A DNA stretch of 64,000 bases. Source: UBA6163 sp031411655. GTDB lineage: Bacteria > Planctomycetota > Planctomycetia > Pirellulales > Pirellulaceae. Within the stretch, counting starts at the first letter, position 1; every line of letters begins with the position of its first letter. The notes under the pieces were generated by a model. It had not been told where the DNA came from. It made no database searches and saw nothing but the letters and a program-made list of their open reading frames with translations. Positions 46,196 through 55,639 of this stretch are shown piece by piece. The position numbers and the translations under genes are program-made. The DNA lies in NCBI GenBank assembly GCA_031411655.1, contig JANOBM010000180.1:1-64000 (forward strand), given 5' to 3'.

Positions 46196-47031
46196 CGATC
46201 ACCGAGTTGCCCTCGCAGCGCATCTGGCAAGTCCGGTTGTTGCCAGGTGCTCATGCCACCATCGATCAGCAGTGTTTGGCCATGAATGTGCTCGGCCGCA
46301 TCGCTTAATAAGAATACGGCTGCTCCACCGCATACATCTGCTTCCGGGACGATGCCGCTTGGCGTGTGCAATCGCATCCAGCGCAGTGCATCCTCGTCGC
46401 TCGACAATACTGCATTGGTTAATGGAGTTCGGACCAGTCCGGGGGCGATTGAATTAACGCGAATGCCATGGGGCGCGAGCGATACGCACAGCGATCGAAC
46501 CATTGCGGCAACTGCACCTTTACTCGCGTCGTATGCAACGTGGGTTGGCTCTGCCAAAACCCCATTGATCGAACCGGTAAACAAGACGCGACCCCGAACC
46601 CCATTGGTTACCCAATGCTTCGCGAATGCCTGAGTGAGAAAAAAACCCGCATCCACGTTGAGTCGCATGGTGCGTCGATACCGCTCTACCGTCATGTCTA
46701 GATACGGCAGGTCGATAAAAGTACCTGCGTTGTTCACCAACAAATCGATCGCAGGGAAATTGTGCAAGACTGTCTTGGCGAGTCGTTGCCACGCGGCATC
46801 ATCCTCGACCAGCAAGTCCGTAGCGATGCACGTGGCCCTTGCACCTGCTGCATGGCACTCAACGAGCACCTTTTCGGCCGCATCGTCATGCCGAAGTCCA
46901 TGAATCACAACGCCTCCACCTGCTTGGGCGACAGCAACTGCGATTGCGGCACCCACACCTTGTGTACCGCCGGTAATAAAAGCTGTATGGCCTTCAAGGG
47001 AAAATGTTGCGGGACGGTTAACACTTGGCAT
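46192..47031 (-). CDS. SDR family oxidoreductase
   Basis: A 279-residue classical short-chain dehydrogenase. It has the cofactor motif TGGTQGVGAA (TGxxxGxG), the NNAG motif in LLVNNAGTF, catalytic Ser and Tyr-x3-Lys in TGSINGV and YDASKGAV, and the C-terminal INGxP-like LLIDGGMSTW tail. It most likely oxidises or reduces a sugar or polyol with NAD(P). The UxaA-like gene lies upstream on the same strand (182 bp gap), so the two could be co-transcribed, dehydratase first. Confidence 0.92.
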   Translation of the reverse strand: MPSVNRPATFSLEGHTAFITGGTQGVGAAIAVAVAQAGGGVVIHGLRHDDAAEKVLVECHAAGARATCIATDLLVEDDAAWQRLAKTVLHNFPAIDLLVNNAGTFIDLPYLDMTVERYRRTMRLNVDAGFFLTQAFAKHWVTNGVRGRVLFTGSINGVLAEPTHVAYDASKGAVAAMVRSLCVSLAPHGIRVNSIAPGLVRTPLTNAVLSSDEDALRWMRLHTPSGIVPEADVCGGAAVFLLSDAAEHIHGQTLLIDGGMSTWQQPDLPDALRGQLGDR

Positions 47032-47212
47032 GGGAAAATGGTGATAGGTAGTGGTAAAACGAAAAACGGCAAGAAATGACCGTTGACCGACACACGGTTA
47101 CGACTCGAAAGCAACGTGACACCCGCCTCGGTTGTGCATGGCAAGGCGACGGTGCTGATCGTGATCAATCATACTATGCGATACCGTTTATCAGCATCGC
47201 AGGTTCCGACCT

Positions 47213-49981
47213 CTAGGATGTGACCCCCAACAGACCGCGAGTGAATTGGAAGTCAACAAAACCGGTGGCGTGGGATACGGGAACACGTTTTCTTTCCGCG
47301 GCAGCGACTACCCACTTCTGTAAATTCTCGAGGTCGTCCGCCAGGTCGCCGCTGAGAATGAGATCGACATCGCTCGCGTTGATGTCGCAGCGCGATGCCG
47401 CTTCCGCAACTTGGATGACCGCCAAGAGCGGATGGCCTTGCCTCGGGTGTTTCTTGACGACCGTCAACATCAAATGAGCGCCGCAGGCACCTAGTCCGGT
47501 TAGGTTCTCCACCCAGTGGTCTGTCTCGCTTCCCACCACGTGAAAGCCGGACTGAGTGAACGGCTGGCCGTACGCGAGTGTTGCATGAACCGCAGGTGGT
47601 CCTACCGTTTTGGCAAGGAAAGTGTCATTTGTCAGAAGCGAATCACTTTCAGGAATCAGCACCGAGCCACCTTGGGAAACAATCGTTTGAGTAAGCATCG
47701 CGAATGCTGTCGCTGTGGTCTCACTCACTTCGCCTTCGGTCATCAATCCCACGGCCAACGCACCAAGGTGCGTCGCGGTAAATGGAAGCAACGGAAGCGA
47801 TGCAATTTTCTCCGTGAACCAGGCTTCGATGTTGTCGATGGCGTTCGCAATTCCGCCATCGAGCTGGACGCTTGCCCAGCCAAATCGATCTCCATCCACT
47901 CCCGCTTTTTCGAGTTGATAACGCATCACGTCGTTCGGAACCTTCTCGCAGCCATGTTCTAACAATAGTGCAGCTGCGACATTCGGGTGAGTGAGATAAC
48001 CTCGATAAGAACGATGGAGCAACCGAAAGATTGACTCACCAGATGAACCACACCCTTCGGTATGGGGAAGCACAACAAACCGTGACACCCCCATGTGAAA
48101 GCCAACCTGTCTCTCGTTTAATCGTTCCGCAGCAAGTCTAGCAACTTGCGACGAACACAGGCTTGTGGGAAGTACCAATCCGACACGTTCAGTCGCGAAT
48201 CCAGACACTGTGCGTATGAGTTCGCATATCGACTCAGTGGGCAGTTTTTCGAGCGAGTCGAGCAAGGGAATGGGTGCTCCGTCAGGTGCGGTTCGCGACT
48301 GAAGCACTTGGAGTTGCGACCTATCCGTTTGAGGCCAATTGCGCCAAAGTGAAACCTGTGAGTGACCGGCACGTTCACCTTTCGACTTGCGTCCGGATGC
48401 GGTTTTAATGGCTAATTCAAACGATTCTTGCGTAAGCGACTCAAATGACTCTCCATCAAGGTAGCGTCCCGCATTGATATCCATTTCATGACTAAGGAGT
48501 CGATGCCGACGCGATGTTGTGGTGATCTTAAGAGTGGGAACAAACGGAAAATTCGTGACCGAACCATTTCCTGTTACAAATAAGATGAGGTTACAACCGG
48601 CTGCTACTTGACCGGCGATTCCTTCGAGGTCGTTTCCGGGGCCGTTCATGAAATAGAACCCAGGTTCACCTATTGGTTCGGCGTACTGGGTCACATGGTC
48701 AAGTCGTGTACGGGGGTCTTTTTTATGGACGGCCCCCACTGACTTGAGAGCGATGTTGTAAAGGCCACGAAGTTTATTGCCGCCGGATGGGTTGCTTTCC
48801 GATGATACTCCGTGCCAAGACAGGTATTCTTCAAATTGATCGATTACGCCAAGGAACTGCCTCGCGATATCGACATTTCGAACGTTTCTTAAGATGTAAG
48901 CCTCTGCGCCAACGGCTTCATCGGTTTCGGTAAGGACGCCGATTCCGCCATGGCGAATGAGTTCGTGGACCATCGCTCCGGCGAGTGGATTTCCGGAAAT
49001 CCCAGAAAACGCGTCGGACCCGCCACATTGAAGGGCGATTCGCAATCCAGACAAAGGCTCGTTGGTTCGCACCTGCGAGCCCACCACACCGATCCACTCC
49101 TGCACGATACGTTCGCCTTCATCCATACCGGTCGCCATTCCTTTGTTGAGCGTGAGGAAATGGTGAGGAACGTCGGCGAGCGGATATTGGTTATCGATCA
49201 TGAACTGCTTCACACGATCATTCGTGATCGGCTCGACCCCAAAGTCAACTGCTAAAACCGCGCCGACGTTTGGATGTACGATGAAGCCAGCAAGCGTCTT
49301 CAGGATTTCTTGCGAGTTGTTTGGTTCCTTGGTTCCGCCTCCTTCGGTGTGCGCGATGGCAACAATGCCATCAATGGTTGATTGGCCAGCGACAGCGGTT
49401 TGAAGTCTTTCGGCGAGTTGCCTTGCATAGCTTGCGGTGCGTGAAGTGGTTCCCAGGATCACGATGAAGTTGCGCGTTCCCACCCCGCGATTTCCAGGTC
49501 GCCGAAACCCGGCAAACGTGGATGGTAGAGGCACCGCGTCGATCGGTGGTCCGGGCGAAAATGACTTTTCATCAAATGAAAACGCATCGGCGAGATCACG
49601 GAAATTAGGGCTTTCGGGAAGTGATGCGCCGTCGATTTGACGGATCGAAAGGGCCTCGAGCATCGATTGATTGCAGACGTAATCTCCGGGAGCGATAACA
49701 GTAATTGCCGTACCGAAGGGCAAGCCCCATGAGAGCAATGGATCGCCAGCGCAAAGAGGAATCACTGCAAAGCGGTGCCCTTCCAGGATGGTGTGGCCAA
49801 TCACAAACGAACGATTGTCGATCGCAACAACGGTACCAGGTTCAATCCGGCGAATGGCGATGGCTACGTTGTCGCCAGGTGCGGGCAATCTTCCGAGCGC
49901 ACGAAAGAGCACCTGGGTAGGATCAAGCGTTGATTCCTCATTGGGAAGGGAGCTTCTAATTGCCTCGTCACTGAACGTCAT
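47213..49981 (-). CDS. Double-length UxaA-type sugar-acid dehydratase
   Basis: A 922-residue protein, nearly twice the usual UxaA (altronate dehydratase). An SAF-like domain (about 25-105) is followed by a first UxaA unit (about 157-540; RGVGTRNFIVILGT, CGGSDAFSGISGNPLAGAM, GGIGVLTETDEAVGAE, GPGNDLEGIAG) and a second related unit (about 595-922). In the canonical enzyme, HTYGC and GLGCE carry conserved Cys. The first unit reads HTEGGG (211-216) and FGVE, having lost both Cys; the second reads HTEGCG (640-645) and HGCE (677-679) and keeps them. This suggests duplication with one degenerate half. It probably dehydrates a hexonate or similar acid. Confidence 0.85.
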   Translation of the reverse strand: MTFSDEAIRSSLPNEESTLDPTQVLFRALGRLPAPGDNVAIAIRRIEPGTVVAIDNRSFVIGHTILEGHRFAVIPLCAGDPLLSWGLPFGTAITVIAPGDYVCNQSMLEALSIRQIDGASLPESPNFRDLADAFSFDEKSFSPGPPIDAVPLPSTFAGFRRPGNRGVGTRNFIVILGTTSRTASYARQLAERLQTAVAGQSTIDGIVAIAHTEGGGTKEPNNSQEILKTLAGFIVHPNVGAVLAVDFGVEPITNDRVKQFMIDNQYPLADVPHHFLTLNKGMATGMDEGERIVQEWIGVVGSQVRTNEPLSGLRIALQCGGSDAFSGISGNPLAGAMVHELIRHGGIGVLTETDEAVGAEAYILRNVRNVDIARQFLGVIDQFEEYLSWHGVSSESNPSGGNKLRGLYNIALKSVGAVHKKDPRTRLDHVTQYAEPIGEPGFYFMNGPGNDLEGIAGQVAAGCNLILFVTGNGSVTNFPFVPTLKITTTSRRHRLLSHEMDINAGRYLDGESFESLTQESFELAIKTASGRKSKGERAGHSQVSLWRNWPQTDRSQLQVLQSRTAPDGAPIPLLDSLEKLPTESICELIRTVSGFATERVGLVLPTSLCSSQVARLAAERLNERQVGFHMGVSRFVVLPHTEGCGSSGESIFRLLHRSYRGYLTHPNVAAALLLEHGCEKVPNDVMRYQLEKAGVDGDRFGWASVQLDGGIANAIDNIEAWFTEKIASLPLLPFTATHLGALAVGLMTEGEVSETTATAFAMLTQTIVSQGGSVLIPESDSLLTNDTFLAKTVGPPAVHATLAYGQPFTQSGFHVVGSETDHWVENLTGLGACGAHLMLTVVKKHPRQGHPLLAVIQVAEAASRCDINASDVDLILSGDLADDLENLQKWVVAAAERKRVPVSHATGFVDFQFTRGLLGVTS

Positions 49982-50023
49982 CTTTGCTTATTCTTCACTG
50001 TGCTGGTAAATGGAAAATCCAAT

Positions 50024-50986
50024 TCAAAACCAAAGAGCCCGACTTCCTGATTCCCCGACGCTACCTCGCGACTGGACGAGTTCAAGTTTTTCAAGTGGAA
50101 CATAAAACCGCGAGTATCGCTGGCCGTCGTTGAATCGTTCTCCGCGGGTGTCTTTGACAAGTACGGTGGCACGACGAGTGATACGGTTGACCCATCCGGT
50201 GAGTGGCTTTCCGTCATGAACAAATCGGACAATCGAGCCAACTCGTATGTCGAAATTTCTTGCGGCACGTTCGCTTTGGGTGATCAGGTCATGGCGATGT
50301 TCCGTATGACCAAATAACCTTTCTGCGATTCCTTGAAAGCGGTTACCACTGCAGGAGCTATCGTTCCACAAAAACATCTCCAACAAGTGCACTAGTTCAT
50401 GCTCACAAACACGTTGCATCGCTTCCAGTCGATCGCGACATCGCAGACCGGTCACCTCCACAACGCGGTCAACGTCATTGAAAGCTTGAAAGAGTAGCGT
50501 CGATGAAAGCACCATTTCGAAACGACGTCCATCGGATGTTTCGGGCCGAAACTTTGGCACCAGGCGTTTGCGTCGATTGGGGAAGTGGGTAATTAGCTTT
50601 CCAGCAACTCGGGTCATTCGCGAGGATAGTCCAAAGCGAAGTCGTTCTCGGCCGATCAGCGTCAAAAGTCGTGAATCAAAAAACTCTCGATCGTAAAGCA
50701 TCGTCATACGGCGCAAGTCGTCGGCATCGAAGCGAGAAAAATTGGGCGAGTCCATCGACCGGCTCAGTTCAAGAACTTCTTTATGAATGCGAGATTGTCG
50801 AGCTAGGATTTCGGCCCGCGATATTTTTCCCCGGACAACTTGCGCGGTGATCGATTCAGGGCTCAAGCCGGTATTTCGCGGAGAATCGGGGTTCGTCTGT
50901 CCTTCGGACAGTGCTGGGACGCTCAAATCTTGCTTTGTACTGGCGAGCGATAATTTTGTCGGCCATTTCACGTCAAGGCGATCCAT
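50024..50986 (-). CDS. SprT-like zinc protein
   Basis: A 320-residue protein with a SprT-like domain (about 90-250). The HExxH motif is in RVCEHELVHLLEMFLW, where Glu and His would bind zinc and activate water, and FQGIAERLFGHTEHRHDL supplies a third His. A C-terminal part (about 250-300) resembles a small beta-barrel (VGSIVRFVHDGKPLTGWVNRI). No signal peptide is present, so it is cytoplasmic. SprT-like proteins include DNA-protein crosslink proteases, but the function of this group is not established. Confidence 0.78.
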   Translation of the reverse strand: MDRLDVKWPTKLSLASTKQDLSVPALSEGQTNPDSPRNTGLSPESITAQVVRGKISRAEILARQSRIHKEVLELSRSMDSPNFSRFDADDLRRMTMLYDREFFDSRLLTLIGRERLRFGLSSRMTRVAGKLITHFPNRRKRLVPKFRPETSDGRRFEMVLSSTLLFQAFNDVDRVVEVTGLRCRDRLEAMQRVCEHELVHLLEMFLWNDSSCSGNRFQGIAERLFGHTEHRHDLITQSERAARNFDIRVGSIVRFVHDGKPLTGWVNRITRRATVLVKDTRGERFNDGQRYSRFYVPLEKLELVQSRGSVGESGSRALWF

Positions 50987-51107
50987 CGGTTAAAGTGTTG
51001 CATTCGAAAAGAGTGCGCCGCAAGTCACATGGTATGCCATCGGCATCCGCAAGTGATGATTAAGGTCGCAGAAAACCTTCCCAAAACGTCCCACCGGATT
51101 TTGTACT

Positions 51108-52424
51108 ATGACGAATAATGATACCAGCGATGATCGCCGAGCGTTCCTAAAGACGGCTGCGACAGCTGTCGCAGCCACAACTTTTGTGTCGACTCAATCT
51201 CGCAGTCAGGAAGTTCCTAAGGTGCATGTCGCTGGCGATGGCGCGATTAAAGTGGGGCTCGTCGGTTGTGGTGGTCGCGGTAACGGTGCGGCGATCAACG
51301 CGATGGATGCCGGAAAGGATGTCCGTGTCGTCGCAGTCGGTGACCTTTTTGAGGCTTCTGTGAAATCCTGCCGCGAAGGGCTGTCGGCGCAAAAGCCTAG
51401 CCAGTTTCTCGTCGACGATGACCACGCTTTTGTTGGCTTCGATGCGTACAAAAAGGTGATCGACAGCGATATCGATGTGGTGCTACTCGCCTCGCCGCCA
51501 CATTATCGGCCCGACCATATTGATTATGCCGTTGCCGCTGGCAAACATATTTTTGCGGAGAAACCGATTGCCACGGATGCTTCCGGTGTTCGCCAAGTTG
51601 AAGCCGCATGCATGCTGGCTGATTCGAAGGGACTCAACTTGGTGAGCGGTTTGTGCTGGCGCTACGATGCCGGTGTCGTGGAAACCGTTGGAAAGGTCCG
51701 CGATGGAGCGATTGGCAAACTCATCTCCACTCAAGCCAATTACCTCGCAACCCCGGTTTGGATTCGGCCTCGTCAGCCCGGCGAAACCGAAATGCAATAC
51801 CAATGCCGCAATTGGTACTATTTCACCTGGTTATCCGGTGATCACTACGTCGAGCAATTCATTCACAGCCTCGATAAAGCGATGTGGCTTCGAAACGATG
51901 AGCCACCTGTGAAGGCTTACGGTATGGGAGGCAGGCAGCTACGAAGCGACCTTACGCAGGGTTCCATCTACGACCATTTCGCAGTTGTGTATGAATGGGC
52001 CGATGGATCGCGCACTCATGCTTACACTCGGCAAATGGCAGGCTGTGCCAATGAGACTGAAGACTACGTCTACGGCACCGATGGAACCGCGAAGCTTATC
52101 GCCCATGAAATTACGGGACAAAACCCTTGGAAGTTTACGGGTGATAAAGTCGGCATGTACGAGCAGGAGCATATCGAACTTTTCAGAGCGATTCGCGGGG
52201 AACGCGAACGAATCAATAACGGAACCTACATGTGCCGTAGTACCATGATGTCGATTCTGGGGCGCGAAGTCTGCTACAGTGGCCAGGAACTAACGTATGA
52301 CCAGGTCGCGACGAGCCCGCAAAAGCTAGGTCCCGCCACTTATGATTGGGACCAAGTGGTCGAATCGACGGTAGCGCTTCCCGGTAAGTACAAATTCCCC
52401 CTCGCCGCAAAGGGTTCAGCATGA
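51108..52424 (+). CDS. Tat-exported Gfo/Idh/MocA oxidoreductase
   Basis: A 438-residue protein of the Gfo/Idh/MocA family. The N-terminus is a Tat-like signal (DDRRAFLKTAATAVAATTF). The Rossmann domain shows VGLVGCGGRGNGAAINAM, then VVLLASPPHYRPDHIDYAV and GKHIFAEKPIATD (the EKP motif with catalytic Lys). The C-terminal domain includes HSLDKAMWLRN and GSIYDHFAVVYEWADGSR. These enzymes use tightly bound NAD(P) on sugars or glycosides; exported forms must fold with cofactor in the cytoplasm. Its stop overlaps the lipoprotein start (ATGA). Confidence 0.92.
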   Translation: MTNNDTSDDRRAFLKTAATAVAATTFVSTQSRSQEVPKVHVAGDGAIKVGLVGCGGRGNGAAINAMDAGKDVRVVAVGDLFEASVKSCREGLSAQKPSQFLVDDDHAFVGFDAYKKVIDSDIDVVLLASPPHYRPDHIDYAVAAGKHIFAEKPIATDASGVRQVEAACMLADSKGLNLVSGLCWRYDAGVVETVGKVRDGAIGKLISTQANYLATPVWIRPRQPGETEMQYQCRNWYYFTWLSGDHYVEQFIHSLDKAMWLRNDEPPVKAYGMGGRQLRSDLTQGSIYDHFAVVYEWADGSRTHAYTRQMAGCANETEDYVYGTDGTAKLIAHEITGQNPWKFTGDKVGMYEQEHIELFRAIRGERERINNGTYMCRSTMMSILGREVCYSGQELTYDQVATSPQKLGPATYDWDQVVESTVALPGKYKFPLAAKGSA

Positions 52425-52942
52425 GGAGACTCGTCAACGCATTCTCATTGGTTCTGCTGCTTTCGTCGGTTGGATGTTTTCAGCAATCCGCCAGCCCTCC
52501 AGCCGCTACCGATCAAGCGAACTCAGGGGTTACGGCGGAAGACGCAACTCCACGAGAGACACTCAATAAGACGACGCAGAACGTCTTAGATCTTGAGAAA
52601 GCCATGGCCGAGGGAGCGACGTTAGCATCTACAAAGGTCGAAGTTGCTGATCCGTTGACGCAGAGCGCGGCAGCGTATCGAACCTCCGTCGGTAAACTTG
52701 GGGCGATGGCGGTTCATCAGGCGATTCAGATTCGAAACGCGCAGAGCATCGACGATCCGAAGCCATTAAAGTATGAGCAGTTCATGGCTGAAATCATTAG
52801 AAAGGGCGAACCGGACGGCATCCAATTGGCCATGCTTCCGTACTATCAGGAATACGCTTGGGACTTTGCTGAGCAGAAACTGGTGGTCGTTGAGTTCTTA
52901 GCGCGAAAGGCCGAGCGACGCAAAGAGCTAGACAATAACTGA
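52421..52942 (+). CDS. Small predicted lipoprotein
   Basis: A 173-residue protein with a lipoprotein signal (hydrophobic stretch ending LLSSVGCFQQ, Cys at residue 19). The mature part starts with a Ser/Pro/Ala-rich linker and continues as mostly helical sequence (LNKTTQNVLDLEKAMAEGA, then LVVVEFLARKAERRKE). I recognise no family. The ATG overlaps the stop of the Gfo/Idh/MocA gene, so translation is coupled and the two probably act in the same process. It overlaps the Lgt-like gene's end by 15 nt in convergent orientation. Confidence 0.75.
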   Translation: MRRLVNAFSLVLLLSSVGCFQQSASPPAATDQANSGVTAEDATPRETLNKTTQNVLDLEKAMAEGATLASTKVEVADPLTQSAAAYRTSVGKLGAMAVHQAIQIRNAQSIDDPKPLKYEQFMAEIIRKGEPDGIQLAMLPYYQEYAWDFAEQKLVVVEFLARKAERRKELDNN

Positions 52943-53641
52943 GCCTCGTCGCCGATGAATCAAGATTGCTGACATGGCCAGCGCAATGAAGATTGCGCTC
53001 CATTGATAAAACGTAAATCCAGCCGCTAATCGCGGCTCGGGTCGGATCCATTCGGTGCCGAATCGATAACAGCAGTAGGTGAGCAAGTACACTGGCATCC
53101 AATTGCCGCTTATCCAGAGACGGCTGATCCCGATTGAGGCGACCACTGCGAAACCAGCATGAAAAATGCTCTCATAGATCTGAGTTGGGTGTCGAAGTAG
53201 GGTGCCGCCATCTTCGGCCATTTCAAAAGCAATTCCCCAAGGCAAGTCGGTCGGGCTGCCGTAACAGCAACCGAAAAGCAGGCACCCGATTCGCCCAAGA
53301 CTGATCGCGCTCGCTACGCCAACCACGAACGTGTCTCCTGTCCGTGTCCGAATTCCTAGCATCGATTTGCTGATTTCGACGCCTGCGTAGCCGCCTGCAA
53401 GTCCCCAAAGAAGTGTTTTGCCGTCGCCCAGCCAGCTGGTCCAGCCAATGTATTGCCATTGACCGAACAGTAGGAACGGAAGTTTTGCAGCGAATGTTGC
53501 ACCTACGAAAGCACTGGCGAGGATAGCCCAACGATCACCAGACGAAATCGCCAAAGAACGTTGATGCCGCGAAACAAACCAAGCGGCAACCAACGTAGCG
53601 ACGACCATCATGATTGCGTAGGCGAAACGCGATTCGATCAT
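52928..53641 (-). CDS. Prolipoprotein diacylglyceryl transferase-like protein
   Basis: A 237-residue membrane protein with about six to seven hydrophobic segments. It resembles Lgt, the enzyme that moves a diacylglyceryl group to the lipobox Cys of prelipoproteins. Matching features are SLGRIGCLLFGCCYG (corresponding to the Lgt Arg-Gly-Asn region) and HPTQIYES, like the essential HPSQLYE of E. coli Lgt. It is shorter than E. coli Lgt (about 290 residues), and the region with the conserved GRxGNFxN is altered. It may be a divergent Lgt or a related transferase. The preceding gene encodes a lipoprotein, but on the opposite strand. Confidence 0.78.
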   Translation of the reverse strand: MIESRFAYAIMMVVATLVAAWFVSRHQRSLAISSGDRWAILASAFVGATFAAKLPFLLFGQWQYIGWTSWLGDGKTLLWGLAGGYAGVEISKSMLGIRTRTGDTFVVGVASAISLGRIGCLLFGCCYGSPTDLPWGIAFEMAEDGGTLLRHPTQIYESIFHAGFAVVASIGISRLWISGNWMPVYLLTYCCYRFGTEWIRPEPRLAAGFTFYQWSAIFIALAMSAILIHRRRGSVIV

Positions 53642-53686
53642 TCGACGGAATCCGCAGATGAGGCGATTGCATGCTCCACCGTCATT

Positions 53687-54934
53687 CTAACCGGCCATGG
53701 CAAGCTCTTCGGCCTTCAACTCTTCAATCAATGGCCACAAATCGTCGACTTCATCGTTGAACAAGTTGCCGATCAAAATGTCAGTAATCAAATGCTTCTT
53801 CTCTGGATGCTTTCGGACCAATTTGCCGAAATTGAGTCCGTCGTAAAATGCGCAAACCAAATTCCGCATGCGTTCGAGAGCTTGGTTGTGCTTTGGTTCC
53901 CAACGCCGCAGTCGAGCTTCGCTAGGATCGTTCGCGTCCAGTGCGTCACCGATGGCGTCGGCTGCCATCTCCGCCGATGTGAGGGCAAGCAGCAAACCAG
54001 ACGAATAAAGGGGGTCGAGGAACCCAAACGCATCGCCCACCAACACCCAGCCGTCCCCTGCCGCCTGAGTCGACTTGTATGAGTACTCTTTTTGGGCGCT
54101 GTAGTCCTTGACTCGCGTCGCGCCTTCAAGGCGTGGCTTCAGTCCAGGGCAGCGATCGACTTCCTCGAGAAAAACCGTTTCCAAGTCTTTCGATGCGCGG
54201 TTTTGGAACAAATAATCAAAACCGGCGACGACGCCGACGCTAACCACATCATCGTGCAACGGGATGTACCAAAACCAACCCTTCTTTTCCTTCGTTTGGA
54301 TGACGATCGTACCGCCAGCATCGATTCCTGGCTCTCGTTTTGCACCTTTCCAATAGGTCCAAATGGCTGCCTTTTTGAGAACGGGATCCCATTCACGCAA
54401 GCCAAGTCGATCAAGCAATACGGATGATTGACCACTGGCGTCGATCACAACCTTCGCTCGGACCTCGCGCTCCTCGCCGAGTTTGGTTTTGATTCTCGCA
54501 CCCACCGCTCGGGTTCCTTCAAATATCACATTGAGAATGCGTGTTTCTTCGTATACATCGGCACCATTGTCTCTCGCATTGTTCAACATCATGAGGTCGA
54601 ACTCGCTCCTTTCGACCTGCCAAGTCTGCGAGCGGGGATGATCGTCATAATCGCTGAAGCGAAACGGTTCAGAGAGCTTGCCTTGCTCGTTGATGAATTG
54701 GACACCGTATTTCTTGGTGAAGTGACTGGCTTTTAACTTTTCCACCATCCCCAATCGTTCGAGAACTGGGTAGGTAAATGGGATCATCGATTCCCCGATG
54801 TGGAACCGCGGAAATCGATCGCGCTCAAATAGCGAAACCTTGAAGCCGCGTTGGGCAAGCAGCGTCGCTGATGCGGCTCCTGACGGGCCGCCGCCGATCA
54901 CCAAAACATCGACTTGATCGTTCATCGTAACCAT
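53687..54934 (-). CDS. FAD-dependent oxidoreductase of the halogenase-like group
   Basis: A protein of about 415 residues in the flavin-dependent monooxygenase/halogenase-like superfamily. It has a dinucleotide motif VIGGGPSGAASA, the ERDRFPRFHIGESM segment, VIDASGQSS, GWFWYIPL (which fits the WxWxIP signature of flavin-dependent halogenases) and GDAFGFLDPLYSSGLLLAL. The catalytic Lys of tryptophan halogenases was not identified, so I do not call halogenase. Many relatives are geranylgeranyl reductases or polyketide-modifying enzymes. ATG 54934, with AGGTG 6 nt upstream, is preferred over the upstream start. The MarR regulator gene lies just upstream on the same strand. Confidence 0.85.
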   Translation of the reverse strand: MVTMNDQVDVLVIGGGPSGAASATLLAQRGFKVSLFERDRFPRFHIGESMIPFTYPVLERLGMVEKLKASHFTKKYGVQFINEQGKLSEPFRFSDYDDHPRSQTWQVERSEFDLMMLNNARDNGADVYEETRILNVIFEGTRAVGARIKTKLGEEREVRAKVVIDASGQSSVLLDRLGLREWDPVLKKAAIWTYWKGAKREPGIDAGGTIVIQTKEKKGWFWYIPLHDDVVSVGVVAGFDYLFQNRASKDLETVFLEEVDRCPGLKPRLEGATRVKDYSAQKEYSYKSTQAAGDGWVLVGDAFGFLDPLYSSGLLLALTSAEMAADAIGDALDANDPSEARLRRWEPKHNQALERMRNLVCAFYDGLNFGKLVRKHPEKKHLITDILIGNLFNDEVDDLWPLIEELKAEELAMAG

Positions 54935-54969
54935 GATTTGCACCTATTCGAGTGATTGTCAGTATGCGT

Positions 54970-55452
54970 CTAAGTCCAAGGACTGCCTTCGGCTTCGTGC
55001 GGAACTCTTGCCTTTCGAAGCAACTGTACCAGCGTTTCAAGCTCACCCGGAGAGAGATGTCCAAGCTGTTCTTGATGGCACTCGGCAAGCGGGCCAGAGA
55101 TCTTGTCGAGTAGCTTTCGACCGTGTTTGGTGATGGATACCATCACAGTGCGACGGTCGGTCGTTGATCGCTCACGGCGAATCCAGTCGTTCGATTCGAG
55201 TCGATCGAGCATCCGTGTCACGTCGGGTGCCTTAGAGACCAGCCGCTTCACTAAGCCAAGGGTCGGGATGCCATCGGGGCCTCCAGCGGCGAGAACACGC
55301 AAGACGTTGTACTGCTGTGCCGTCAGGCCCCATGCGAGGAACAGGCGATCTTCAATTTCTCGCAGTCGATCGTAGGTGCGCCAAAGCCCGAGATAAACCT
55401 CCTGCAAAGGCGAGTCGAACTTCAGTTGGGTAAGTAATTGGGTAGATAACAT
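54970..55452 (-). CDS. MarR-family transcriptional regulator
   Basis: A 160-residue winged helix-turn-helix regulator of the MarR family. The DNA-binding part is LAWGLTAQQYNVLRVLAAGG, IPTLGLVKRLVSKAPDVTRMLDRLESNDWIRRERSTTDRR and VMVSITKHGRKLLD, with the DxRxx wing. The frame is open to 55728, but the ATG at 55452 gives the usual MarR length. It lies 36 bp before the flavoprotein gene on the same strand, so the pair probably forms an operon, and a palindrome lies 34 bp upstream. Confidence 0.93.
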   Translation of the reverse strand: MLSTQLLTQLKFDSPLQEVYLGLWRTYDRLREIEDRLFLAWGLTAQQYNVLRVLAAGGPDGIPTLGLVKRLVSKAPDVTRMLDRLESNDWIRRERSTTDRRTVMVSITKHGRKLLDKISGPLAECHQEQLGHLSPGELETLVQLLRKARVPHEAEGSPWT

Positions 55453-55481
55453 CTGAATCCTGTTTCGCCGGTCACTTCCAG

Positions 55482-55507
55482 CAATATAGTTGTTTCGACA
55501 ACTATTG
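55482..55507. promoter_or_regulatory. MarR-type palindromic operator
   Basis: An inverted repeat ATAGTTGT-TTCG-ACAACTAT (55486-55505) lies 34 bp upstream of the MarR start, and its flanks (CAAT/ATTG) extend the symmetry. Many MarR proteins bind such TTGT-ACAA palindromes in their own promoter. It also lies about 135 bp before the divergent ECF sigma gene and could affect it. Confidence 0.6.
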
Positions 55508-55639
55508 TCCAGACGTGCACTCGCTTTTTGCAATTCCTTCCGGTTTTTTTGGCATCGGCCGACGGTGTGGCGAAATTTTTCGAGAAGTTCTGCAAGAATG
55601 CAGGGCGTGGGTTGTGTATAGCAGCAGGAGAAAAAACAT

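Noticed and set aside
53687..54934. Calling the flavoprotein a halogenase
   Set aside because: The WxWxIP motif is present but the catalytic Lys region was not found; related reductases share the fold.
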